NCBI GenBank assembly: GCA_039621445.1
Contig: CP154956.1
Location: 46,729,291 to 46,793,290 of the forward strand
Direction: 5' to 3'
Source of the DNA: Euglena gracilis
Taxonomy: Eukaryota > Euglenida > Euglenophyceae > Euglenales
DNA: 64,000 bases
The stretch's first letter is position 1; every line of letters starts with the position of its first letter. Below, one piece after another: positions 10,586 through 22,204 of the stretch. The translations under genes and the position numbers were made by a program. The notes under the pieces were generated by a model. It searched no databases and was not told the DNA's origin. It saw only the letters and a list, made by a program, of their open reading frames with translations.

Positions 10586-13500
10586 ATGTCTGATTTGGAA
10601 TTTGTGGCTTTCGGCTACATCATGCAAAATTACCAGAATTTTGCTGCTTTGTTCGAACGCGGGCATCCTGAACAAGCCTTGAACTATATTCAAGCCGACA
10701 TTGGACGACTTGGCACAGTGTTGTCCATGCTTGACGTGGTTACGGCTTTGGGCAACCTGCAGAGCTCCGGCATTCTGAAAAAGCCTTTGGCCTGCCCGGA
10801 GTATTTGGTACCTTTCACCTCCCGGTGTGTAGTCTTGGTCATTCAATTGTGAAATGTGTTTATTTTTCTAGGTGTAAAGCGTGTGGTGGGAAACTAGGGC
10901 GTGAGACCCATGTCCATTATATGGACGGACTGGATGTGGAAGTTTGGAAACCGCTCGCAATCATCAAAGCCACATGTGCTGATTGCAATATCCGGTATAT
11001 GTATGACTCATTTGGTGTTGGCGAAGTTGGTGAGGATGTGTGGCGGGTTACACATCCACGACCATGGATTGTCGTCACCAACCAGTTTATCATCAGTCGG
11101 AAACTCCTGCACAATATTCAACAGCGATTACTATTACAACAGGTTGTGAATCGTTTAAAAATGCATATTCTTATAGGGGTGTATTTGTTTTGCAGGTATC
11201 CTACCAAAGTGAGGCTCAGATCCTTCGGGTGGAGAGGCGACAATTGAAAACAGCCATGTTTGTCGACTGGTTGATGCGATTTTACAGGGAGCACAAAGGG
11301 CTTCACGTAATTGAGATGACCGAGGACGTCGTCGCGCACGTTGTGAACGATGTGCGACGTGATGGGTTACCCAGCAGTAGGCATTCTTGCACATCGTGTG
11401 GTGCGGGTCATGTTCAACACCTCTCCCGAAATCAGAGCGGAATGTAAATGACAAGTTTTTTAAAGCCCTTAAAGACCTTAAAGACCCCTCCCACCCCCAG
11501 CCTAAGGGCCAACCGATGTTCGAACCGGGCCCACAATTTGGAAAGTCAAAAAAGCACAGTTATTTGATGTTGTGGTTGAACGGGCGATGGGCGATAGAAT
11601 GCCAGGCATCTATTTTTTCCAGAAAACGGTCGTTTTTGCCGGAATGTGGCGACTTTGTCGTTCATTGAATGAGCTGGGACACCCTTTTTTTTCTGAATGA
11701 CCGCCCTGCCTGCAAGCTCAGCGACTCACAATTGGTGCATGCCTTGGCTCATTGGGATTCCGTTGTTATCATGGATGGCCATGAAAAGATCAACCGGCCT
11801 GTATGCCAACACCAAGCGGGGGTGAGAGAATTGCATCCTAGGAGTGGTTTGCGGATGAGTGTGCAGTGCCGTGGTGTGTTTTATGTTCATAGATACGGAC
11901 GAATTTTTTTTTGGCTGTGCAGCCACTCCAAAAAGGGGTTCACATTACTGCAAAGAGCATGGTGGGAGTGCTGAGGAGATTTCAGAAGACGAATCTCAAA
12001 TAGCTAGCAGGACACGTGCAGCGACGGAACGGATGGTATCGGAACAGGGCTGCGTGAAGGAATTTCAACGATTCAGGAACCACACAACAGGTATAATATT
12101 TTGCTTTCTCTTGAGGACCATCTGTTTGCCTGGTACGGGTCTCTTGGTATTTGCGCGCCCATGCGGCATTATAATCCATCTCGATGAGATGGTTCAGGGG
12201 GAGAGCACACACGACGTGGCACAAGTGCTTTTTGATATGCACGACCGTGGTCTGCCAATGGACGTGTGCATCTACGACAATGCATGCCACTTGGACGCTG
12301 CCGTCGTCAGGAACGTCCCCAACTTGAAGTTTCTGGAATTTTCTATTGACCGCTTCCATGAGGTACTTCCTTTTTTCCACCCTTTTTCTTTATGGATAAC
12401 ATTACAGAGGAACCACAAATGCACGGGGTTCGAGGCTGACAGATTACCACAGTTACTGCAAGTGAACAGTTAAGTGTGCGAGCAATTGTTCAGGTGGTTG
12501 AGCAGGTTTGCTTTCGTCTTTGCAATATACAACAAATCTCAATGCGTTGTAGGTATCTTTATGCCTGTTGCCACATGCCAGAATATGACTTCTGGTTCTA
12601 TTTGATGAACATCGTCGAAGGGCACAACCGTTGGGTGCTTTCTGCTGATGATCCAAATGCCATCACTGCCGTGGCGCCATGCATCAGTGTACACGAACAT
12701 CAACCTGACGATGTCTGGCAATGGGTGGTAACCTGGCTAGCAGAAACCCCAGTGGCTCGCCTAGCCACGTTCATGCATTCCCTCCCGCCTTACGTGGCAA
12801 GGCAGATGTCTGCTACTGGCACAAGTCCACAAAGCAACGTTTTCCAGGTGATGTTAGCTCGCCATTCCGTCAACCTGCCACTCCTTTCTTTCAGCTGTGT
12901 GCATTGGATGCAAAGAAACCTGAGCGCAAACGAAAATAAAGAGATCCACAGATTCGGTCGGAACCTCGGCGTATCCTTCAAATCCAAACTCGCCCACTAA
13001 CGCCAAACACGGAATTCATACTTTGGGGGGGGGAATCAGCCCTTGTCCTACAGTTCGTTGAAGCACTGTTACTTTCCCTCTTTTGCACTGCTTCTGAGGT
13101 TTACTGTGTATTTTGGGTGCTCAAAGCATTGGTCCTGTTGGCAACTTGGGGATTGAGGGGGAAGCGGTGAATTCCTTGCAAGCAGCAGAGCTAACTGAGG
13201 TTCGGGCGTTTTTTCCCGCCCTGGACAGTACTTTCGGCGTGTGGGCGCCTGAACGTGAAGGAGCATGGTTCCAGTAATTCGTTCAACCGCCTTCAGGCTT
13301 CACAGAGGTGGCATACGGTAGGGCGATGGGTACGCTGTTGCGCAACTTGGAGGGCAACAAGCCTTTTTACGCTGGGCCTGCACTGAAGCAGGTACTGGGG
13401 AAAGCTGCCAGTGGCACATTGGCACAGAAGAAAGCACTGTTCCTCCATGTTCAGGTACCACCTTCTGTTGAACGGTTAACAATTAACACCGTTGTCCCGT

Positions 13501-14157
13501 AGGATGCCGGTCTGATCTTCCTGTTGGGCCACCGGACATTGAAAGCGGCATACGGCGGACTGATGATTTTCATGCGCCGCATCACAACCGGTATGCTGCC
13601 ATTGCACATGTGTCTGTACAACCGGTACACTACTGTTCCTGATTCCCATATTTTCAGCCTTCCGCCCTAAGTCAACATTTCATCACTCCCCGCCCTACAC
13701 AGGAAATACTTTGCTGCAGAATTTTGACATTTCCGTGGACGCCTGGAACGCGCATCAGGCTGTGGCTCACCCATGGTACTATAAACCAACATAGTGTATT
13801 TTCTTTCCCTTGCCTTGCACACACAAGGGATGATGTTATTTTGGTTCTGGGTGGTCCGGGGGGGCGCCCCCCCCCGGGCCGCGGCCGAAGGCCGCGGCGC
13901 GACGAGGCCGAAGGCCGAGTAAGTCAAAAGATGACACCCCAACAGTTGCGTACATTCAACGTGCCTTTCAAAAAGAATTCGTCAACTGCGCCATTACATT
14001 TCATAACATCGTCATACAAGGAGTCTGCTTCTTGTTCAAAAAAATTGCTTCTAATTGCACTTCTGATCCCATGAATGTCTGCGACGTTCCGGCTTCATGG
14101 TTGTACGAGAAGCGTGCAGAGTCTGCGGCGGCAGATGCTGCAGCCGATGATGAGTAG
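10586..14157 (+). pseudogene. KDZ-like transposase gene, copy 2 (interrupted)
   Basis: Same exon layout and domains as copy 1: exon 1 10,586-10,834, 37-nt intron, exon 2 to 11,142, 53-nt intron, then the CxC6-like and IYDNACHLDAA core segments. At 11,205-11,207 it keeps CAA where copy 1 has a stop, so the N-terminal part is open. It carries its own lesions downstream: TAA at 12,937-12,939 in the KKPERKRK exon (copy 1 has GTA) and TAA at 13,275-13,277 (copy 1 has GAA). Each copy is therefore broken at different places. The stop is TAG 14,155-14,157 after the acidic tail. Confidence 0.6.
13878..13898. other. 9-bp-stem GAA-loop hairpin in KDZ intron, copy 2
   Basis: Same perfect hairpin as at 9,759-9,779, retained although the adjacent C-run differs in length between the copies. 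Confidence 0.8.
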
Positions 14158-14324
14158 CCGTCCTGCTACCTCTCCTCGTTTCGTGACGCCGTTCGCTTGT
14201 TGCTGGCCCATCCCAGCGATCGCATCTACCACTTCGCACAAAAGCAACCACAGCACTCTCAATTCACAATCTTTCAACCGTTCCAGGCTTTTCCTTCGCC
14301 GTTCCATCCGGATTAAGTGTAAGG

Positions 14325-14765
14325 TACTGTGGGGGGTATGTGGGGGGGGTGGGGGGGGGATATGGGGGGGGATGTGTGGGGGGGGTGTGGGGGGTGTGTG
14401 GAGGGTGTGTGGGGGGGTGAGTGGGGGGGGATGTGTGGGGGGGTGTGGGGGTGGGGGTGTGGGGGGGGGGGTGTGTGGGGGGTATGTGTGGGGGGTGGGT
14501 GTGTGGGGGGTATGTGTGGGGGGGTGGGGGTGGGGTTGGGTGGGGGTGTGGGGGGTGTGTGGTGGGGGGGGTGTGGGGGGGTGGGGGTGTGGGGGGGGGG
14601 TGGGGGGGGGGGTGGGGGGGTTGTGGGGGGTATGTGTGGGGGGGGTGTGTGGGGGCTATGTGTGGGGGGGGTGTGGGGGGGCGTCTGGGGGGGTGTGTGG
14701 GGGGGTGTGTGGGGGGGGGTGTGGAGGGGGTGTGGGGGGGTGTGTGGGGGGATGTGTGGGGGGGT
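14325..14765. repeat. G/GT-rich tract 3
   Basis: About 440 bp, the longest of the three G/GT tracts bounding the KDZ copies. Reading it on either strand gives only Gly/Trp/Val- or Pro/His/Thr-rich low-complexity frames. Confidence 0.85.
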
Positions 14766-14811
14766 GTGTGGGGTACCGTGGGGTACTGTGGGGTACTGTG
14801 GGGTACTGTGG
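14766..14811. repeat. 10-bp tandem repeat GTGGGGTACY
   Basis: Four units of 'gtggggtac(c/t)' end the G-rich region and abut the right-hand GGGCTCCAG duplication. The KDZ units end in the similar 'aaggtactgtgggg', so this may be an expanded element terminus. Confidence 0.7.
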
Positions 14812-14820
14812 GGGCTCCAG
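14812..14820. repeat. Candidate target-site duplication of KDZ array, right
   Basis: GGGCTCCAG, direct repeat of 6,231-6,239. LINE sequence resumes immediately to the right. Confidence 0.55.
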
Positions 14821-15340
14821 TTTACGCCATGTCTCCGGCCGCTGCTCGGGACGGTCCGCAGGACCAGCTTCGGGAAGGCCAGGAGAGCGAGCAAGCGATC
14901 ATTGTCAGGTTTGGCCACGTATTCCGTGATGGTGTTAGTAAAGGTCTCCGTCACGTCACGCTGGTTCTGGGCTGGAACGTGGATACTGGTGTTGGCCCGG
15001 CAGAGGAGGATGTCTTGCAGAATAGCTGGCTGTGGCGGAGTGATGAGGCGCGGGGCTCCACTTTGTCGGAGGTCCAAGCTGTTGCCGTTGCGGTCGACGA
15101 CCAGGGCTGCGAGCATTTCGTCTTCAGGGTGTGCCAGGTCTGGAACGGAGTCGGACAGTGAGGCTGTTCTGGGACTGGGAGGCTCTGCGGGGCGTTTCTT
15201 GTCGGCAGCGGGCGGCTGGCGGCTGGCAGGGGGTCCAGGGTTGCTCTCGAAGTAGCCACAGGACAGGAGGTTCCCTCGGCCCGTCCGGAGGGTGCTCTTG
15301 CTGAAACAGCAGGGGGTCCGGGGTGAGGCATGGGTGAGGC
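14813..15340 (-). CDS. LINE internal segment with 2A-like motif (between two insertions)
   Basis: Minus-strand frame of about 175 codons trapped between the KDZ array (left) and Gypsy copy A (right). It opens with SKSTLRTGRG, then the 2A-like motif, then a Pro/Ala-rich linker and an unrecognised stretch (LIFVVDRNGN-like, ILQDILLCRANTSIHVPAQ, ETFTNTITEYVAKPDNDRLL). The reading frame is continuous with the frame at 31,417-31,476 once the Gypsy element and one copy of its 5-bp target duplication are disregarded, so it is part of a longer ORF, not a gene of its own. Codons beyond 14,813 run into the G-rich tract and are not coding. Confidence 0.65.
15231..15272 (-). other. 2A-like motif, degenerate (copy A)
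   Basis: Reads NLLSCGYFESNPGP. The canonical 2A core is D-V/I-E-x-N-P-G-P; here the Asp and the following hydrophobic residue are changed to Tyr-Phe. The duplicate at 44,965-45,006 has the canonical core, so copy A is probably a decayed version. Confidence 0.7.
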
Positions 15341-15768
15341 AGTGTACGTCCAAAGCTTTCCCTTTTCCTCTTTTTGGACCTTTCTGAAAAAGTCTTTCGC
15401 TTTCGCCTTGGTGCGCGGCCTACTTATGGTAGGGAAAAGTCTTTGGAGTAACAAAAAGTGGTTTTCCCTTTTGATTCCCAATTCCCCAAGAAGCAAAGCA
15501 CCAAGGAAACTCTCAGAAGTTTCTTCTGAGTTCAAACTCGATTGTTCCGAGGGTTTTTCCCTCTGACAAAACCAATGGTCAAACTTGCAGACGATGACAG
15601 TAAAGAATACCACCTGTGGGGGAAGGAAAGAAAAGTGCTGACGTGTCCAGGGGCAGATCCCAGAAGGGTCTGCCACGATCTTACCAGCTGTGGATTTCCA
15701 CAGTGGTGCGACCGTCACAGAACCCACTCTGCAGATATCCTACAGAGCTGGGACGTGCCTGGTACACA
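15341..15768 (-). repeat. 3' LTR of Gypsy copy A
   Basis: 428 bp. In element orientation it begins TGTGTACCAGGCACG and ends GGACGTACACT, i.e. imperfect terminal inverted repeats rather than a strict TG...CA. It contains hairpins at 15,512-15,530 (8-bp stem, loop TTT) and 15,688-15,703 (6-bp stem, loop ATTT). It differs from the 5' LTR at scattered positions, so the insertion is not very recent. Confidence 0.92.
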
Positions 15769-15778
15769 TCCCCCTCCC
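15769..15778 (-). promoter_or_regulatory. Polypurine tract (plus-strand primer) of Gypsy copy A
   Basis: Element-strand GGGAGGGGGA immediately upstream of the 3' LTR, the expected position of the RNase H-resistant primer. It is also present in copy C at 45,503-45,512. Confidence 0.85.
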
Positions 15779-16671
15779 AGGGCAACGCCCGATTTCCTTC
15801 ATGGACCAGGGTTTCCCAGGTCCAGTCAGGATATCTGACGCTTTCCCAGGTGGGGTTCACTTCTCCATTTGGTGTCTCTCCTTTCCGCACAGTGGCATCC
15901 ACCCAAAGCCTAAAAACGCGCAAAAGGTTAGCCGCGTTTCGCGGTTATCTATTAGCCGTTTCGGCTTAGGTGGGGTGTGAAAAAGCCCACTGTGGGAAAC
16001 GGGGCTTGGCAGGTTTCCTGACAAAGTATCCCATCCACCCACTTTGGGTGTGCCAAAGGCACGCGGGGTTGGTCAAGCGATTCGCTGAAAACCCGAGGGG
16101 AGAGGTGTGGAAGGGGGGGGGCAGGCTCTTATCCTGGTCATACCCGGATAAGGCTCCTAGGCGGTCATATCCGCACTAGGAAACAAAAGCCTACTTACAA
16201 AACCGACTGCCGGCGACAGCTTTGCGGGGGTGGGGGGAAAGTAGGGAGGAGAGGGGGGCCTGGCTTATGAACAGAATTTTTGCTGTCTGGCAGCCTTATG
16301 CGGCCTTATTGGCCGAAAAGTGACAAGTTGGCCTATTATTACGGCGTGCGCGCTGTGTGCTGTGTGTCACTTAGCGGCTTGCCAGGTTTCCCGGCTGCCA
16401 AGGTCTTCACAGAACAGCAGCTCCTTCACGACGTGATAAGAGGCGCTTACCTCCTGCAGACGGTTTCCGTCCACACGGCCAGTGGTGGGGTGGGGTGGGG
16501 GGGGGCTCTTGGATGCTTCCATCCAGAGCTCGCGTTGGTGAGATAGCCTGGGTTTATCCCAGGGCGGTTTAGCGGTTTCCGCTACCAGTGTATGATTCTC
16601 CAGGGGTGTCCAGGCTCCATGAAGGCACTTACCTTACATGGGCCTGGTGATACCGTTTCGGCATTAATCCT
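15779..16671 (-). other. 3' untranslated region of Gypsy copy A
   Basis: About 0.9 kb between the ORF3 stop region and the polypurine tract, without an ORF I can support. It is rich in short hairpins, e.g. 16,570-16,584 (TAGCGG-TTT-CCGCTA) and 16,547-16,563 (CCTGGG-TTTAT-CCCAGG), plus a double-stem structure near 16,150-16,180 ('cctaggcgg...ccgcactagg'). It is nearly collinear with copy C at 45,513-46,401. Confidence 0.7.
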
Positions 16672-19600
16672 TTCCAGCCGCCAGTAATCATGGCGGGTGT
16701 CCAAGGGATCTTCCACAATTCGTATTCGAAATCAAGTGCGATCCAGTCCCGAACCCATCCTTCGGGGGACTGTCTGCTTGGTTGCACTCGCTCTTTCCGC
16801 GAGGAACTACTGCAGCTTCTACCAGAATTTCCTGGGGAGAGTGGCTGGCCAGATGAAGTAGTTCATCCGGGCATGGTTGGCTGACACCTGCGGGGCATTC
16901 CCCGGGTGAAAGTCAATCGGCATGTAATGCGCACATTCCGCGCGTACTGTATGGGGTCGTAATACGGCACCAAGCAAGTCTTTACAGGTCATCCCGTGGC
17001 TTTCGGGTGGCCATTGTGGAAGGCACCAGCGACCGTTTTGGTCCTGGGTCTTGAACAGGCGGAAAAGTATATTTTCCCTGTCCGCTGTCTCCCAGAGGTA
17101 AGGTAATCTCACCCCTGCTTCCTCAGCAGCGAGGCGTATCGCCCCACTGTCGTTCTGCCACCCACGGGCCATTCCCGTGTGGCGGTAGTCGTCCAGCCTG
17201 AGGTTGGAGTACTTGAACAGTTCCTTGTACTTTTTGTGCAAGGTGGAGTATTCCTCCAGTGGCTTCTGGCCGTTTGGCACGATTGTGCGAACTGCGCCTT
17301 CCGCAGTTTGCCAGAAGGTGCCTCGAAGGCAGTTGACGCAGAGCAGTGGTACATTCGTACCATCTCGCTCCGTGTAGCCAAAATTGTGCTTGTGGGTCCA
17401 ACTGTCCACGCACTTCGCGCATACCAAGGCAGCACAGTTTTATACTTATACAGCCTTGTGGAACGATTTCCGATCCATAGGATTGCACACGTGGACGAGG
17501 GGTAATCCCAAGTCAGGTGCACTGTTGTACATCTTATGGCATACAGTGCAAAGCCACACAAAACGTTCTTCCGACGTTCGGTCGATGAGGAATTCCTCAC
17601 CGAAATATTGGCCAAAACGCGCGGGGTTCTGGAATTGTAATAATTCCAGGTCACGTTCTGATCAAAGGACCATTTTCGACCCTGACAGAACAGTGGCTCA
17701 ATCCATCGATTGAGACATTGATCTGTCCTCAACTTGTGAGCAATCATCATATACCTGTTTTTCAGGTCATGAGTGTCAGGATCATCCTGATTGATCGCGT
17801 TCCAATCGATGACTACTTCGTCTTCTGACTGTGTCTCAGTCGTGGAGGCGCGGGATTTTCCCTGCCCCTTTGACGGAGGTTTCGGCTGTGAGGTTTTCCC
17901 ATAGCCGGATGATGTGACGTGTGTGAATCCTTGTCTCGAGGTTAATCCCCGAGAAGAGGATGCAGCACCCTGGCCGCCAGCACCACCACCGCCTTTCGGT
18001 GGGGGCTGGTCACCAGATTTGGTGTGGGTTTGCAAGGTGCGGCGCCCGGCTTGGTTTTCGCCGGAGCCTTCGGGCTGCCGGTTTCCGGCGCATCCGAGGG
18101 CCGTCGGTCGGCGTCACGTTTGCTTGACCAGGTGCGTGGTGACGGCTGGGGCGGGGGTCTTTTCCCCGACACCGAGCGTCGTTTGACCTTCAGCAGGGGT
18201 TTCCGAAGCTGAGGATCGCCCTACGCGTTCCTTCGCGGCGCCCGTAGGTTTCCCAGGGGCGGCCGTGGGGGACGGTGTGGGTGTAGGCGTGGCCGGCGCA
18301 CTCTGCGCTGGTTGAGCCTGTGGTGGAGGCATGGACTTCCGTTCGGACCGTTTTTCAGACGCCGGTGTCCGTGTGCCTTGACGTTGTGGTGCAGTGACGC
18401 TGGCTGTGCCCTGAGGTGCGGGTTCATCCCGCGCCTCTGTTGGCGCTGCCGGTGCTGATACAGGTTTATCCTGTACGGGAACGGCTGATGTGGTCTCCAC
18501 TGCCATTGTCGTAGGTTCGCCCTCCGTCCGTGTCGCTTCCGACACTGGCGGTGGCGCAGCCACTGGGGGAGGTTCATCCTCCACCATGGCTTCAGTGTCA
18601 GGTGTTTCTTCCGTCGGCTGGGCAGTTTCCGCCGCAGCTGTGGAAGAGCTGGCCGCAGTGCCACGTGGAGTGACCTCTGCGATCAGTGACCGCAAACCAC
18701 CAAGTACGCGTCCGCCCAGCGAGGTGCGCCGCTCAGGTCCTGCACCTGAAGTGGGCTCCTCGACTGGCTCCTCTGTCGACGGGGTTTCCCCGGAAACAGG
18801 GAGCTTGAGGTGTAATATCTCAGGCGTGTGGGGTGTCACCTCCGGCGGGTTTTCCCGCGGAGGGGTCGGTCCACCTGGCGTACCCAGTGAGGATGGTGAC
18901 AGTGGGACAGGCGTCATTTCACCTGTCGGCGATCCTGGGCGCTCGGCGGTTTCCGCCACAGTGTCCAGCATCACCACAGATGGGCTTCGGGTTTCCCGTG
19001 CTGGAGGTTCCGCCGGCTGAGGTTCATCCTCGGCCATTGGGACCGCTTCTTCCGTCTCCTCCGCTTCCGGAGTTGACTCCTCTGTGTGTAGCTGTGCTGC
19101 AGAACGCGGGTCTTCCACGGTTCTGTACCACCCCTGTGCATCTGACAGGCAGTAAAAGCTAATACTCTCACTCCTGTCAGAGTTTGGATATGGAGGTGGC
19201 CATGTCGGTCTTACCCAGCTTCCGGGTAAGGGTTCTGGCTCGTCCTCGCTGATATGGCAGAGGTCTTCCCAGTGCATTCGCCGATTCCAGCTCATGCCAT
19301 GCTCTCCTGTGTCTTCCAGGAAAGCTGGCAGCGGCAAAGCATAACGTGGCTGTTTTTCCACGTCTGCTGCGTAGAAAGACTGGAAATCTTCCCAGATCAG
19401 GATATTCCCGAACTGGTTTTCCCTGTGCTTCTCGAGACCTATTTCGGCCTCGTACCAGTCCGGCCGCAGGTTCATCCTGCGTCGGTCTGTGTCATTCGGC
19501 CTGGCTTCCTCCTCGGTGTATCCCCGAGGTAACCACTTCCTGTGAATATTCACATCAGTGGTCATGAATTCCAGGAAATAGATGTACACTTCCAGGACGT

Positions 19601-22038
19601 AGGTAATCCACGCCCTGTGCCAGGATTGTTGAAGCAGAAGCACCTTTCGGTCCTGTGTGCCGATCTGGGGTTTCCGACACTGATTCAGGAGAAATCTCCT
19701 GGTCGGTTGGCTGCTGGCATTCTCGGCGGTCGGAGGCGGTTTTCCGCGTTCTCCGAAACCCCGGAAGTCAACAATGTGGACTTTCTTGCAAAACTGGCAT
19801 TCCAGTTTGAATCTTTGAGGGTAGGCGAGGTCCACGTCCAGCACCTTGAACAGCCTGCCATACATGCTGTCCAAGCATACTTCGAGGTTGCTCGTGAACA
19901 TTACCGCGGCCTGCGCCTGGAGTTTCTCCGGCAGGGGGAAATATTTGCACTGGATTCCCAGTGCGCTGACGGAATACATGTGGTTGAAGATTTCCTTCAA
20001 CTGTGCGACGAACGTTTCGTCGTCAGGACATGTTCCCAAACAGTTCACGTACGACTGACCGTTTCGGTCAGTAAAAATGCCGAAGTTCTGGCAGGGATAT
20101 CCCAGCCAGAACCACAGCTCCCAGAAACCGGGCATCCGGTCCAGGAATGAGGGTATCCCTCAAATGCATGAAGTTCGGCACTGTAGAAAAATCTTTTGCA
20201 GTGATCGTACATACGATCCTGCACCACTTCGAGCACCGCTTCCGGTGGTCGGTGGATCACGTTGCCTGCACGTGTATACTGCTGGATATCCTTTTCGATA
20301 TTCGACCAGATCTCATCCAGGTAATCGAACAGCTGGGCGACGTCGTAATCCTTCGTTTTTGAAGGTTCGGCGGCATTTCCGCCTTTTCCTGCTTTGGGTC
20401 CGGCAGATTTTCCGCCTTTGCCTGGAGCTGGCCAAGCGGCTTTCCCGCCTTTGCCAGGTGGGGCTTTCCCACCTTTCTCCTGGCCTTTACCTTTCCCCTT
20501 ACCCTTGCCTTTCCCCTTACCTTTACCCTTTGTGTTGGACAGCCATTCGAATGTCGCCCAGTAATCTGGGTTAATGTATTCCCAGTGTTCTGGGTGTTCT
20601 GGTGTATACACAGGGTAAGTCACGGTTTGCGTGCTTGGCGTCCGAGCAAATTCCTGCCCGTTGTCTCCACGATTGGAGTAAACTGGTGCGTTTGGGGGTA
20701 GTCGGGTTTCCCGACGTGCCCGTTCTGCCGTCACATCTGGCACTGGCGAAGCTTCCTCGCCAGCGTCGACGTGCATCGCCGCGGGCGGATTTTCCGACCT
20801 GGGCGAGCGGCGCAGTGGCTGCGGCGTCAGGTTTTCCGGGCCGCGGTCACGCTTGCCGACAGCAGAGTTGGTGGGTCGTGCTGCTGGCGCTTCCGCCACA
20901 GCAACATCCCGCTGTCGCGCTGGTTGACCCGATCGTGATGGAGGGGGAACTCCAGTGAGAGCCGTCACAGCAGCATCATACTGCTCGCGCTCTTCTCTTG
21001 TCATTTCCGCCCGGGCGGGGTATCCCTGTCGGGCGGAAACTGGTGGGTTACGTGTGATTTGTCTCTGGATCGCAACAGCATACTCATTCTGTTGACGGTC
21101 CTCCTCGTTGTCGAACACGGGTTAACGGGTTCATCCCGTGCCTGTGGGACTGGGGCTGCACGAGGCGCTGTCGCGGCTTCCCGCGAGCGAGCGCTTCGGG
21201 CACTATCAGACGTCACGGGAGGGTTTCCCTCCGCTGGACGTCTGGGGATAGGGTCAGGGATAGTAGGGTGGGGTGCGGGTGGATACACATACTGATCTCG
21301 TGATCCCGGTCTGTCCGCATAGACAGACGCAGGGACTGCTCCCTGTGGATTATCCCCAGAGACAGTGTACTGAGACACATGCTCCTGCGCGGGATGATCC
21401 CGCCGGGGCATGCACTCAGGGGATCGAAAAATACTTTCTTTCACGCGTGGTTGTTCACTCCGGACAGGTGCTTCCCCTGTCTCCTCCTCGGGTAATCCGG
21501 GGGAGTGAGCACGAAAATGAGCAGTGTAGGTGCCAACCGGTGGGACCTGCCGTGCTACCTGTGGCGGGACTTCCACGCCCAGGTCACGCATTGTGATGTC
21601 CGCCGCGAATCCCGATGTGGCCGGGTCGGTGTAATACACCGAACCAGTTATCATCGCCTGGGAGCACGTACACCACAGGGCTGGAGGGGTATTCGCGATG
21701 GTCAGTATCTGACGGCAGTGGTCATCCCACAAGACTTGTGTGAGTTGGTCAATGGCCGGGCTTGCGCTCATACGCATAACCCGGTTCATCGTCTCCGCCG
21801 TGTGGTGGATCATCACACCAGCATACGGTGGGAGGCGACGAGAGCCTGATGGCTGAGATGGCCGCGCTTCCGCGGGCATCGGGGTCATCCTGCTACTGCT
21901 GCTGGCTTCAGGGTTTCCCTGAGCCGCAGTCCGTACAGGAGGCTGTGTACCGTATCGGTACACATATTGGTCAGGTTGAGGGTGAGTGGTGGGGTGGTAA
22001 GGCGGTCCGCCGCCTGGCTCCCTTCCACCAGGCAGCAT
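16672..22038 (-). CDS. Gypsy ORF3, large extra ORF of unknown function (copy A)
   Basis: About 5.4 kb downstream of integrase, about 170 nt after the pol stop. It starts MLPGGREPGGGPPYHP and reads, through several frameshifts, as a Pro/Glu/Thr-rich protein of roughly 1,700 residues. In order: a Pro-rich head, a (KG)n lysine-glycine repeat near 20,470-20,530, a folded-looking middle (YDVAQLFDYLDEIW, FWELWFWLGYPCQNFGIFT, CQFCKKVHIVDF), a long acidic PET-rich linker (18.2-19.1 kb), and a C-terminal part with paired CxxC motifs (LCTVCHKM, VCAKCVDSW, LLCVNCLRGTFW) resembling a zinc-binding fold. I see no signal peptide or membrane segment, so an envelope role is not supported. Unrecognised family. 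The stop is shifted by a one-base loss versus copy C. Confidence 0.75.
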
Positions 22039-22204
22039 GATACCGCCCGGGGTCGGTACGGTGTGTTGGTGGGGTTGTTGGTGTTGGGTTGGTAAAGGTG
22101 ACTTTCACAGCTTGACTATTGTCTGGTAAAAATTCCGCGGAAAGAAAGAATGATAAGAATCAATGATAAAACGAAAGAAAAGAACATGGGTTTCCCATGC
22201 GTTC

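Larger units (their letters stand above)
10516..14324 (+). mobile_element. KDZ-type DNA transposon unit, copy 2
   Basis: Tandem duplicate of the unit at 6,396-10,204. The offset is 4,122 bp at the 5' end and 4,119-4,120 bp at the 3' end, so only a few single-base indels separate the copies. Very high similarity indicates recent duplication. Confidence 0.65.

Noticed and set aside
10205-10590. Long glycine/tryptophan-rich ORFs (plus) and proline/histidine/threonine-rich ORFs (minus) across 6.24-6.4, 10.2-10.5 and 14.3-14.8 kb
   Set aside because: They are read entirely from G/GT simple tracts, exist in several frames at once and have no stop codons only because of composition.
16672-22038. 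ORF3 as an envelope gene
   Set aside because: It is in the right position, but no signal peptide, hydrophobic membrane segment or cleavage site is visible; the protein is Pro/acidic-rich with CxxC pairs.
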